A DNA stretch of 64,000 bases, taken from the NCBI GenBank assembly GCA_950022295.1, contig OX465600.1:295785782-295849781 (forward strand), read 5' to 3'. Of this stretch, positions 44,789-55,182 are shown piece by piece. The stretch is from Bromus sterilis. Taxonomy: Eukaryota > Streptophyta > Magnoliopsida > Poales > Poaceae. The notes under the pieces are model-generated. The model was not told the origin of the DNA. It saw nothing but the letters and a program-made list of their open reading frames with translations, and did not search any database. Numbering within the stretch: the stretch's first letter is position 1; the number at the start of each line of letters is the position of its first letter. Made by a program: the position numbers and the translations under genes.

Positions 44789-46059
44789 GATCAATGGCCA
44801 CCAGTACAACAAGGGGTACTACCTAGCAGATGACATTTATCCAAAATGGCTTGTCTTCCGAGGAACGAATTTTCAATAGCATAACTTGGGCTCCTAGAAT
44901 ATGGCGCCCTTGGGACACCCAAAACCATTTCAATCCCTAAGTCAGAAAAGGAATCCACCTATGCCAAGGCACAAGAAGCAGCCAGGAAGGATGTCGAGCG
45001 ACAGATGGCATTTTGTGTGTTGCAACAAAGATTTGCAGTTGTCCGATGCCCCGCCATGACATGGTCGCAATCATAGATGTGGGACGTGATGAATGCATGT
45101 ATCTGTCTGCACAACATGATCATTGAGAATGAGCGGGATGATCCGGAGGAAGAAGAGGGTGAGCTTGTGACGCCCCCAAAATCAATCCGTGTACAATAAT
45201 CATACACGCAGGGTACACGGCTGAGATTAGGGTGCCACGGTGATAATATCACAGCACAACACTAAACACAAAAGGATAAACAAATATGTTACAATAGAGG
45301 GGGTCACGCGGACCCGAATACATAAGTCATACAAGCCATAATATCTGAGTATAGACATAGTTAGTCAAGTTTTGCCTGAAGAAGGCTAGCACAAATCACA
45401 TCAGAGATACAGATCGAAAAGGCGAGGCCTCTTGCCTGGGATCCACCGAACTACTCCTGGTCGACGGGGAACTCGACGTCGTAGTAGGCGCCTCCGGGGT
45501 ACTCCTGCTCCTGAGCTCCAACGTCGGCTGCAGCGGCCGATCAGGCAAAACAGTAAAGGAAATAAAGCAGGTGAGTATCTAGTATACCCGCGAGTCTTAC
45601 GTCCGCTACTAAGCATTATGCATTGTATCAACGGAATGAAGAGGCTGTATATAGTGGACTGAAAGACAGAAATTCAGAGCAAGGGTAAGAAGCTAGGCCT
45701 ATCGAAGACTAGCATCTTCCGACGATGTCTTGCAGCATGAGGTAAGAATCAGCCAAACAGTTTATATAAGCATAAAGTAAGAATGCAGCAGAAGTTGCTG
45801 CAGCATTGTATAATAATAAGTTGTAATAATTAACAATGCCTCCGAGTTCACCTCCTCGACATCCCCGCGAGATTGTTTCTGACAAATTCACAAAGATTGT
45901 TTCTGACAAATTCAATGGGTTGACTACAATGTGTAGCAATGCTTGAGTCAAAGGGATATTCACTACGATTGATCCAGGATTGTTATCAATACCGTGACTT
46001 CCTCAAATCCTGTATTTGAAGAAGTGTTGTAATTGGTACAACCAGAAGGTTTTGGAAAA

Positions 46060-47330
46060 ACATATGGATACTAGTGTCTCGTAAACTGAATTCTCGATTT
46101 GATGAATGATCAAAGGATTTTGGACTTAACCAAAATATCGAGGAAACATGCATTTGCATGAAACTGAGTGGGAGCTGAATAGTTTCCTGAAACTTAATAT
46201 GTAGATGACATATTTTGAGTGGGAGCTATGGGAGTATTATCCTAGCCTTATATGTAAATGACATATTTGAGTAGGAGCCATGTGGTTAGTATCCTGAACT
46301 TAATATGTGTCTGACATATCTAAGTGGGAGCCATGTGGATTTTATCCTTGTCTTATATGTGGCCGACATATTTGAGTGGGAGCAATATGAGTGTTATGCT
46401 ATAACTTAATATGTGCATGACATATTTGAGTGGGAGCATGATAACATTCTCATATATGGATAACATATTATGAATGGTGCAATTGGTGTTAATGATTATT
46501 TGAATCTTTCATAAATGAAGATGAATAAGTATTAAGCATTGAAGATCTATTAAGATAGATATGTGTTTAATAACATTGAGTCGTAATACTTTCCTGGATA
46601 AGATTCTGAAGGAGTTCAGAATGGGACAAGTCAAGAAGTGGTCCTTACTTGTATATCCAAGAGAAGTGTTGAGTTAATCTCAGTACAAGAACAATGGTTA
46701 ATGGTTAATGAAAGAAATGGATGTGTTGGATCCTCTATGCCTTTGTCATAGGTTCTTTCATATAAAACCAGAGTTATGTACTCGACGTAATGTGACCCAA
46801 GTTCTTAGTAGTAAGAACATGTTGTGATATGATTTATGAGTAAATCATTGAACAAAGAGTTAAGTTTATCCTTCAGTGTCTGGAGAGAACTGAGGATACA
46901 TCTCAAATTTGTAAAGGATAGTGGACTTGACCATAAATGTTATGCTGGTTCAAGTTTTGACACTAACCTAGAAAATTGAGATATCATACTAATGAATGCC
47001 TAAGTTGAAAGAAACATGGTTAGACATCAAAGTTGCATACAATGCACTAAGGATTGAATCTACATTGATGTGGCTGCTTTAGAAGTAGCAGGAGTTATAT
47101 TATGGCTTAAGAAGTTCGACTTCTGATTGAGTGAGTTTCAAGTGTGCATGACTATGGGAAAGTCCGCGTGACCCACCGGATGTCATTGCTATGACACAGC
47201 AAACGAAGTCTCACTTCACCGCCAAATATATATACCTCATCATTATAGTGGATAATGAAGGAATGTCAAATTAGGTGACATTATGATTTGCAAAAGGACA
47301 TACGGTTCTGAATGGTACCCAGACCGTTGA
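46060..47330 (+). pseudogene. Degenerate copia reverse transcriptase-RNase H
   Basis: 46085-46180 matches the Angela/BARE segment before the catalytic centre (SRFDE, KDFGL.QN...C, SGS). The catalytic LYVDDI segment then appears as five to six degenerate tandem copies. Further on, 46735-46780 resembles the PYA..VGS.MYA.LCTRPD block and 47050-47100 the AEYVAA region of RNase H, all with stops and shifts. Because of heavy decay I rely on nucleotide-level resemblance to the remembered family rather than an intact frame. Confidence 0.6.
46163..46455 (+). repeat. Tandem array of the RT catalytic-motif segment, unit 52-54 bp
   Basis: Five units and a partial sixth, each of the form gagtgggagc ... 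ttatcct ... cttatatgt...tgacatattt. Starts are at about 46165, 46218, 46271, 46324, 46376 and 46430. In BARE/Angela-type polymerases this segment encodes SGS...LYVDDI, the catalytic aspartate motif. In unit two it still reads LALYVNDIF and in unit four LVLYVADIF. Units differ from one another at roughly a quarter to a third of positions. Confidence 0.75.
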
Positions 47331-47424
47331 TACAACCTCCTCCACGGGCAAGCATGATCAATAAGGAGTTATGATCCAGCGAAAATGCAACTAGATTATT
47401 TGTACTCTAGTGCAAGTGGGAGAC

Positions 47425-49230
47425 TGTTGGGAATGTGCCCTAGAGGCAAATAAAATATGTTTTATCGAGCATATTCCATTAGTTCATAATACGTTTGATA
47501 CTATGCTAGAACTGTATTAAGCGGAAACATTAATACAGGTGTGGTATACAAACAACCAGGTCCCTAGTAAACCCTAGTATACTAGTCCATTGGGCGATTG
47601 ATGATCAAGGTTTCCTGATCATGAGACAATGGCGTCTGTTGACAATGGAGTCGTATCATTGGATAATGATATGATGGACATACACCCACCAGAAGTGTTG
47701 CGATGTGATCAAGTCACATAGTTCGACATTGCGATAACTATAACGTAGTGACCAGATCCTTTGACCGTAATGATCATACGTAATTGTCATCTATGAGGAG
47801 ACTTTGATTTGTATCCCACCGCCTGACTGAAATATGCTGGCCATAACGGTGCACTTTGGGTATTCCGAAATAGATGGTTGATGAGTATGCAAATAGATCA
47901 AAGCGGGATTTGTCCATCCGTGTGACGGATAGGTACTCTGGGCCCACTCGGTGATGTTACATCATAAAGTTTGCAAACGTGTGACTAGGTCACGGAGTTG
48001 TAATATCACGGGAACGAGTAAACTTGTTTGTTGAGAACGAGGACGAACTAGGTATATTGGATACCGATGATCAAACCTCGGACAAGCAAAGTACCACAGG
48101 ACAAAGGGAACAGGCACACGGTTAACGGATCCAACAGCGATTGAAGTTCATTCGATGGAAGCGCAGGGGCTATCAAGGATTGTAACCAGGTCGAATTGAT
48201 TAGTCATTGATCAATGAGAATTGTCTCGATCATGTCTGCTGTTTCCCGGACCGTAGGGTGTTACACTTAAGGGTACTCGACGCAGTAAGGATTGATTCGG
48301 GATCACCGGAGAAATTGGAGAGAACACCGGAATTGTTCCGGTGATGGCCGGAATTGTTCCGATGAAGGCCGGAAGTTGTTCCGGGTATTTTGAAAGGTTC
48401 AAAATATATTTAATAATGTTTAATTAATGTTTTATTATTTAATTATCTGAATTAAATATTAAAATATAATTAAATATAATTAAAAATGAATTAAAAGGCA
48501 TATGGGCCTCATAGGGCCCATTAGGGGGAGAGGGAGTCCTCCCCCATGGGCCATGGCGCCATGAGGGGGCCCACCCCCCTTATTGGTGCGCCCCCCCTCC
48601 CCTTGGGATTAGTCCCATATGGGAAGTTGAGGGGAGGTTGCCCCCCCCTCCTTGGCCTATATAAGGAGGGGTAGGGGTGCCCTTTTAATGATGAATTTTT
48701 TTGAGAAAAGTTTCTCATCTCTCTCCCTCCTTTCTCCTTCCTATGAGTGGACTCCCCTTGTTTGGAGGCTGCTCTGGGTTGGGGATTTCTCCACTATACG
48801 CACGCCGTCGTGCTGCTGGAATCGGGATCCGAATCCATCTTCTTTCCGCTGCTCTACTGGTTCGGAGCCCGGAGGGACGTCGGGTATACTGTATGTGTAT
48901 AATCCCGCGAGGCACTACACTTGTGGTGCTACTTCATCGTCGTGGTGGTATCGCGAGGTCTTCATCAGCAACGTTCCGACGGGGACGTAATCCCGTCATC
49001 GGTCCACAAGGATCGGGTGGCTACAGGAGTCATCGTGGATCTGCGCGGCATCGGGGATTGCCGGTACGACTACACCAACCACGTTCATGCGGGAACGTTT
49101 CCCGCTTAACGGACTACATACTGGTATGTGATCTATTTCTGTCCGTTACTTGCATCAGCATAGCATAGGTCTTGGGATTGGGTATCGTAGGTCAAGGAAA
49201 AATTTGTGTTTTCCGCCCCGAACCCCAACA
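47425..49230 (+). repeat. 3' LTR of the truncated copia element (1806 bp)
   Basis: Starts TGTTGGGAATGTGCCCTAGA directly after the purine tract and ends CCGAACCCCAACA. Length and ends match BARE/Angela/WIS LTRs. TATATAAG at 48658-48665 is the likely TATA box. Confidence 0.88.
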
Positions 49231-52200
49231 AAAGCGTCCTGTTACCGTGGACACGGCTATTCGGATAGATTAATCTTCCCTGCAGGGGTGCACTTGTGTT
49301 ACGCTACACGCACGGATCTCCAGGGTGGCGGGAACCTTGTTAGGGAACGCTCCACCGAGGCTATCCGACACTTCATAGCCCATCTTTCAAACTCAACAGA
49401 GAGGTCATCCGCTGGACTATATCCTATGTACATGGGGCTTTGGACCCTAACCCCGACGTACTCCTGCATGGTGCGAGGCTGGCCGGTGAAGTTAAATCAG
49501 AGCAAATACAAATCACACTGCCGCGGCAAATAAGACAACACCACTTCCCTGCGCAGGCCGCGGTACTGCTGACGTCTGAAAAGTCCTCGGACGACACTAA
49601 GAAGCGGAGGAGCCCATAACTCGTAGTTCCCACGGGTAGGTAGTGCGTACATGGCATATAGCCAACTCAAGACATTCACTGAACCATTTAGCATTTTAAT
49701 TAACCTGCATGACAACCGTTATCGTTGCCTTGACTTAACTGACCCGCGGACAACGACAGCAGTCAGGACCACCAGTACATCGGTGCCTGCCCCGTCGTCC
49801 CACCAAGTCACTGCGGTTACCAACAAGGTGAACCGTCTCCTTACCTTGTCTCGCGTGTGCTCCCGGAGGAGCTCAACTTTCGTAGTTTGGTAACTCTCGC
49901 GGCCAACGAGCAGGGGCCAAGCACACCGGTGCACTGATCGTACCCTCCCTGTCGTCCCGTCGCAATACCTCTCGCGGGCACCGTTGGGTCGCCCGACTTC
50001 TTACCTGAAGGACAATCGCCGTTCAGGACCCTATGGCGGCAAGACAAAGTCAGCCTCGAGTAGAGTACAAGGATTACTCCTTGATAGCTCACACTTGAGG
50101 TGACTAGGCATAACCCAGATAGGGGCCTTAGACGGTGTCTGCATTGTACCGTACCTGTGCAGTTATAATATTTGTATCCGTGTTCACTCCCCTGAGTGAT
50201 CACGGCCCGCTATTCTAAACCTAGCTAACAATGCGCAGGGTTTACTGCTGAATAATGCATAAGTAATAATAGGCAGCATAGGATTAAAGGAAGGTACATC
50301 AAGGGGCGACAAAAAAACAGGCTACGCAATTGAATAGGATTTTAATCGTAGCAGCAGCAGTAACAATGCCTAGTGCAAGAAATGTACGGAAAGATAGGCG
50401 ATATCTGGGGAAGAGAGTGGCTCTGCTTGCCTGCAAGCTCGACGGTAGTAGTAGGGTCGTCGACGACGTAGTCGTACTCAGCAGCGGTGTAGTCGACGGC
50501 AGCAGCGGGGTCTACCGGAGATTAAGGGGGGAAGAAACAGTAAATACACAGCAAGCATATACAAATAGATGCATGACATGATAGATGAAATGTTAACGGT
50601 GTTCTAACGCAGTGCAATGCACATTGCTCGGAACGGAAATTCAGCTGAGGATGAACTACCGACTCCGGATGATTACCGGACAGGGTGTCCGGAGGGGAAG
50701 GATCAAGCCGGAGGTGTCGTGGTTACCGGAACAACATAAGGGGGGTGTATCCGTGCTAGTTGATCTATTCCGAGAAACATTCGTGTTCGGAATAAATTCG
50801 TCCGGGCACTCTAACAGTACCGGACAATTTATCGGACAGTCGGTCCGGAGGGGGAATGTTCGATGTTCGTTGTGTTAGAGGGGTGTGGTAGACGTACGGA
50901 TAGCGTATTTGTATTCGTTATATTTTTCTGATCAATTTTCATGTATAAAGTTTTTGAATCCGAGTTACGGTTTAAAAGTTATTGAATTTCAAAGTTTAAA
51001 TCAATTTAAATGATTTTCTGAATTTCTTTTATTATTTATTAAACATTATCCAAAACATTATCCAAAACAGTGCCTGACATGTGGGACCCACATGTCAGCC
51101 TCTGTTTATTTATAAAACATTTTATTAAATCAGAAATGCCCCTGGACCCACATGTCAGCCCTTTTCTATTTCTAATTCTATTTAATTTTAAATACTGACA
51201 GGTGGGGCCGAGGTGTCATTGACACAGAGCCAATTAATCAATTTAGTTAATGTTAAAATGGGGTGGGGGGCAACTATAAGTGACTTAATCATTTTAACTT
51301 AACAAATTTAATTAAGTTAACAGGGGAGGGCCCGCATGGCAGTGGGGGTGGGGTTTAGGGTGGGTTAACCCCCTGGCGTGGAGGGCCCACCTGCCAGTGG
51401 CTCACCGTAGTACACCGGCGACTGGACGCCAGCGAGCTCGACGGCGGCTAGGCTACGGACTTCGGGGGGGAGCGCGCTTAGGCTTAACCGACGCAGCGGA
51501 GCGTGAGGAGTCGTTTGGTGGTGGTGGCTTCAAAGGGGGCGGCCAGAATCGTCGACGGCGACGAGGTAGGCGGCGGAACAGTACGGGTCGACGGCGAGAC
51601 GGCGCCGCAGAGGGTTTTCTTAGACGTGCGCTAGCGGGTTGGGTTACGGGGCGTATGCAGAGCACGGTGGCACGCTTGGCGGCCAAAAGCACGAGTTGTG
51701 CCCACGGCTACGTCGGCGCATGGCGGCGAAGAGCTCGGCCCCAATGGTGAAACGGCCTACGGCAAGAGGGAGGCTACGAGGGGAGATGGAGAAGGCGCAC
51801 GCACTTACAGGGAACCTGTAGGTGTGCTTAGACTGCCCGGGGAGGCCTCGACGGAGTGGGAATTGAAGGAGTTCGCCGGCGAGCAGGAGGTTGAAGACGA
51901 CGACGTAGCGCTCCGGGTTGTGGCTCCAGGCTCAATTCCTTCCGCAGGCAGACGAGGACGACGATGGCGGGGCTCCAGGACACGCTGGCTGGGGGTAGGG
52001 AACTCAGTGGGCGCGCGAGCTCACGCGGCGGCGGCCATGGCGACCTCGGTCTAGAAGAAAAGGAGAGGGACGAGCTCGAGGGAGAGGGGAATGGAGGAGG
52101 GGCAGTGGGCGCGGGGCTTGGGATGCTCTTATCCACCCGAGGAGAGGGGGGCAGGTGAGGCAGGTGAAGGGGGGCCGACATGGCTTGCCCTGGCCATGGC

Positions 52201-53084
52201 CACGCTGCCACGGCGAGGGGGCAGGTGGGGAGTTGGTGGGAAGAGGAGGAAGGAGGGAGCTGGGCCCGGGTGTGGGCCTCGCCCTGAGCGGGTTATAGTG
52301 TTTTTTGTTTTTTTTTTTTTTTTGTTTTGCTGTTTATTCTATTTCTTTTCTGTAATTGATTTATTAACCCTAGCAATTTTGTAAAAGGTTATTGGTGTTT
52401 GTAAATTAGGGCTACATATTACTGAGGTGCCACAAAAGATTTCGCAGCAAAATAAAAATCATTGGATATTTCTTTTAATTATTAAATGCCTAAAGTAAGG
52501 GTTTTAACCTACTGTTTGAATTGTTTGGAATTTTCTGTAGCTTCAAAAACTACCAAAGTTGGTCCAACATGATTATAATGATTTTAAGCAATTTACAAAA
52601 ATAGTTTCATGATTTTTGGAACAACTTTATTTGAGCACTTTGGTTTTATTATTTAATAATCCATCAAAGGCATTTTGAACAAGATTGATTTGAATTCAAT
52701 TCAAAGGGTATTTAATTTGAGCTTGGAGTTGTTTGGATTCAAGTTGACCAAAGTCCATGATCACATGACTTTCAACAATATCAAAAGAGAAGTTGAATTT
52801 GAACTGAACCAGGTTGATCAAACAAAATTTTTAAACAGTAATGATCAACAGTAATGGTGATTACTGTAACAGAAACAGAGGGTGTTACAGAGCTCTACAG
52901 GCAAGATCCCCTTGCAGATCCGGATCATGACGTGCCATCATCGTGGGCTGCATTCCTCGTCATGAGTAAGGAGATCCGTGACCAAAATATGCATTACGAA
53001 CTGCGAAATGATTTGATCGAGCACCAAAATATGCATTACCAACTGCATGTGTCGGGAGAACAAGAAACTTTATCTTGTTTGCGA

Positions 53085-53190
53085 GCATGTCAAGAGATCA
53101 AGTTGGGACCAAAAATATATGGCAAATCCACCTGTGGAGCGTCTATCATCAAGATCACCTGCCCAATCAGCATCTGAAAAGGCCCTAAGT
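53085..53190 (-). pseudogene. Short copia RNase H fragment
   Basis: On the minus strand it encodes SDADWAGDLDDRRSTGGF followed by AIYFGPNLIS, the RNase H block of copia polymerases (D-A-D-W-A-G-D, R-R-S-T-x-G). Only about 100 bases are clear; the flanks on both sides belong to other sequences. Confidence 0.7.
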
Positions 53191-53379
53191 AATGTAGAAG
53201 TGGATTTCTGAAAGAGGTCACTTCGATCTCTATATTCATGAGGATGTTGTGTAATGGTTCCTTCATTGATATATGTAGTACCGTCAAATTGAATGCAAAA
53301 AAAACATTAAATGAATAAGAATTGAATGGTAAACACAAACTAAAAAGGAAAACACAATAGAGACTCCAAAACCCTAAAC

Positions 53380-53553
53380 CCCAGCACTTGCAGGAGCTGA
53401 CGCGTGGAGACTTTTATTCCCTAAAGGTCCTCCGGCCCAAGCCCTCCACCGTGGCGGCCACTTGGAGCCCCTTTAGTCTCGGTTCGCGCTGCACAACCAA
53501 AACTGAAGGGAGCCCCTTACAAACCGGGAATGAAACTCCATTTTCCACTAGTG
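53380..53553. mobile_element. CACTA terminal fragment
   Basis: Contains degenerate 'ctttagtctcggttcg' and 'aaccgggaatgaaac' motifs, the subterminal repeats of a common Triticeae CACTA group, and ends ttttccactagtg at 53553, the reverse complement of a CACTAGTGGAAAA terminus. No transposase or opposite end was found. Confidence 0.65.
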
Positions 53554-53643
53554 CAGGAAAACCGGGAGGAGGTGACGGTGACACTGAGTATTATTGCAGC
53601 CAAAGGAATGGATCCATCGCCTTCCGGTTGCAGCGACGACATG

Positions 53644-54200
53644 CAGGGGCGGAGCCAGGATTTAGGTATGAGGGGGGCGAAGAATAAGCATAAAAATGTA
53701 AAACATCACACCATATCAAAGTCTGAATTATTTTTTGAGATAATCAAACTCTCAATTACTGTAGATGTCTTTCCTTTCATTCTTGTGTCGTAGGAATTCC
53801 TTTTAAAGGGTGCTCCAATTTTTCACTTCCAGATTTTTGTTTTAGCCATTTTTTATGTCTGTGAATTTCTACTCTTGGCTCGTCCTCGGTTCATCTCTTG
53901 CAGAAGCAAATAGAAAAGATGAACACCTAACTAGTGAATCGATATATTGGCTTGATGCAAGAATAAGGAAAACTAGAGTAGTATATTGCAATCCATATAA
54001 AATGAAGTAGATGCTAGATTGCTAGTGGTAGTTTTTGTGTAAATATACCTTGAGATTTAGAGCTCGAACTCATGAGTAAACATCACTTCAGCAACACGGG
54101 GAAGAAACAACATGAATATAGATAGAGAGCGGCCATGACTAGCACCTTAGAATAATAGCACAGGAAGCCGATGTTTAGTACAACCCAATGGCTGGCTCAG
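53644..54200. mobile_element. hAT-type terminus fragment
   Basis: CAGGGGCGGAGCCAGGATTT at 53644 is the well-known end of a plant hAT/MITE group. The AT-rich non-coding interior follows. I could not find the matching right end, so the limit at 54200 is arbitrary. Confidence 0.45.
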
Positions 54201-54769
54201 ATGCAGAATCAGTTTGCGGCGACCGGCGTCCTAGGTGAATGAGGTGGAAAACTTTCGTATAGATCAGCCAATCGATCTGAGGTGAATGTGCGGCGCTAGG
54301 TCTTGAGCAGTTGGAAACACAAAAATAACCTGAGACTTCGGCAGGATCGTACGTGAATTGTGAATAGGCCTTTGTACATACATACACTGATGGATCGATT
54401 TTCCTTGGGCCTTGTTGCATACACGGGTCCAGGCCTTAAACACTTATGAATTTATTTACGACCATTAATATGTATCCTATCGCTCAAAAAAAATTAGTGT
54501 GTATCCTAAGTACGAGATTAGCTCTATTACGTGGTATGGTATGTTGAGGCCCCCCCCTCTCCGCCCGAAACATCAGGGAGGAAGTTTCTTTTTTCCGTTG
54601 CATTAGAGGCGAGCCCATCCGTTCATTGTATGGGCAAGATATTTCACTTTTTGGGGATTTTCTAGGATGCGTATTTCCTTTCTCCTAGAGTCCTGGTTGG
54701 CTGGTTCACGTACCCATCACAGTGCGAATGCACGAGCTAATGACTTTGACTAGTGCTTCCCGTGTTCTA

Positions 54770-54828
54770 CTCGCTCCGTTCTATATATAAATAAATGTAA
54801 GTCATATAATTTGGAACGAAGGAAGCAG
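54770..54828. mobile_element. Very short Stowaway-like MITE
   Basis: TA at 54768-54769, then CTCGCTCCGTTCTATATATA, ending in GGAACGAAGGAAGCAG before TA at 54829-54830. The ends are imperfect inverted repeats of the CTCCCTCCGTTC class. At 59 bp it is at the lower size limit. Confidence 0.5.
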
Positions 54829-54882
54829 TAGATAACAACGCGTTTTGAATTATATCTCGGCTTGCGTAAACAAAATTTTATA

Positions 54883-54974
54883 CTCCCTTCGATCCAAATT
54901 AATTGACACACACTTAGTACAACTTTGTACTAAATTTGTATTAAGTGTGCGTCAATTAATATGGATCGGAGGAG
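54883..54974. mobile_element. Stowaway MITE (92 bp)
   Basis: Starts CTCCCTTCGATCCAAATTAA and ends TTAATATGGATCGGAGGAG, near-perfect inverted ends of about 25 bases, flanked by TA at 54881-54882 and 54975-54976. The centre (acttagtacaactttgtact) is also nearly palindromic. This is a typical Tc1/mariner-derived Stowaway. A further 'ccggagggagTA' at 54985-54996 may be the end of another, older one. Confidence 0.88.
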
Positions 54975-55103
54975 TAGTTAAAACCGGAGGGAGTAGCGTG
55001 AGTGGTTGTGCGTCCCCCTTGTTATTTCCACCCACGTTCCTTCGTACGGACAGACTAAAACGCGGCGTCGTCGTCCTCTTCGCGCCCCATCCTTCCCGAT
55101 CGA

Positions 55104-55110
55104 TATATAC
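55104..55110 (+). promoter_or_regulatory. Possible TATA box of the MLKL-NTD-like gene
   Basis: TATATA lies 74-79 bases before the start codon at 55183, in a stretch with no upstream ATG. Spacing fits a plant TATA box with a short leader. Confidence 0.4.
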
Positions 55111-55182
55111 ATTCTTAGAGCACTAATTAACCAAGGCTAGCTTGCACTACTACAGTACTCTAGCTAGGTGTAGTTGGTGGCA

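Larger units (their letters stand above)
45872..49230 (+). mobile_element. 5'-truncated copia (BARE/Angela-type) element
   Basis: Degenerate reverse transcriptase and RNase H sequence runs from 45872 to about 47330, then a purine tract (caagtgggagac) and a 1806-bp 3' LTR. The 5' LTR, Gag, protease and integrase are gone. The left junction joins copia sequence straight to the gypsy LTR with loss of 66 bases of the host LTR and no target duplication, so the 5' end was lost by a deletion that also removed flanking sequence. Confidence 0.82.
45166..52889 (-). mobile_element. Reverse-oriented solo LTR of the 26.6-kb gypsy family
   Basis: On the plus strand it starts TGTGACGCCCCCAAAATC and ends GAGGGTGTTACA, the reverse complement of the LTR ends at 26603-30964. 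The same internal landmarks follow in inverse order, including the GC-rich block (about 51340-52290). It is more diverged from the two other LTRs than they are from each other, so it is the older insertion. A truncated copia element (45872-49230) sits inside it, and 66 bases corresponding to 30179-30244 are missing at that junction. No internal gypsy sequence remains, hence a solo LTR. Confidence 0.88.
45161..52894. repeat. Target-site duplication GAGCT of the reversed gypsy LTR
   Basis: GAGCT at 45161-45165 and 52890-52894 encloses the interval exactly, in the middle of the Harbinger transposase frame. Confidence 0.9.
44789..53075 (+). pseudogene. PIF/Harbinger transposase (ALP1-like) C-terminal half, split by an LTR
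   Basis: 44793-44861 encodes INGHQYNKGYYLADDIYPKW, the DDE-region signature of PIF/Harbinger (HARBI1/ALP1-like) nucleases. After a damaged stretch, 44942-45165 encodes SEKESTYAKAQEAARKDVER, LQQRFAVVRCPAMTWSQ, a TAG near 45076, and MNACICLHNMIIENERDDPE. The frame is then interrupted by an LTR at 45166 and resumes after 52889 in the same frame (YRQDPLADPDHDVPSSWAAF, RDQNMHYELRNDLIEH). The GAGCT target duplication restores continuity. The N-terminal half and the partner Myb-like protein are absent. The ERQMAF motif has an extra residue versus the usual ERAFG. The copy was dead or dying before the insertion. Confidence 0.82.

Noticed and set aside
46150..46450. Repeats first read as multiple polypurine tracts (agtgggagc)
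   Set aside because: The same nine bases are part of the SGS codons just before YVDD in BARE/Angela polymerases, and the whole unit matches that coding segment, so the RT explanation fits better.
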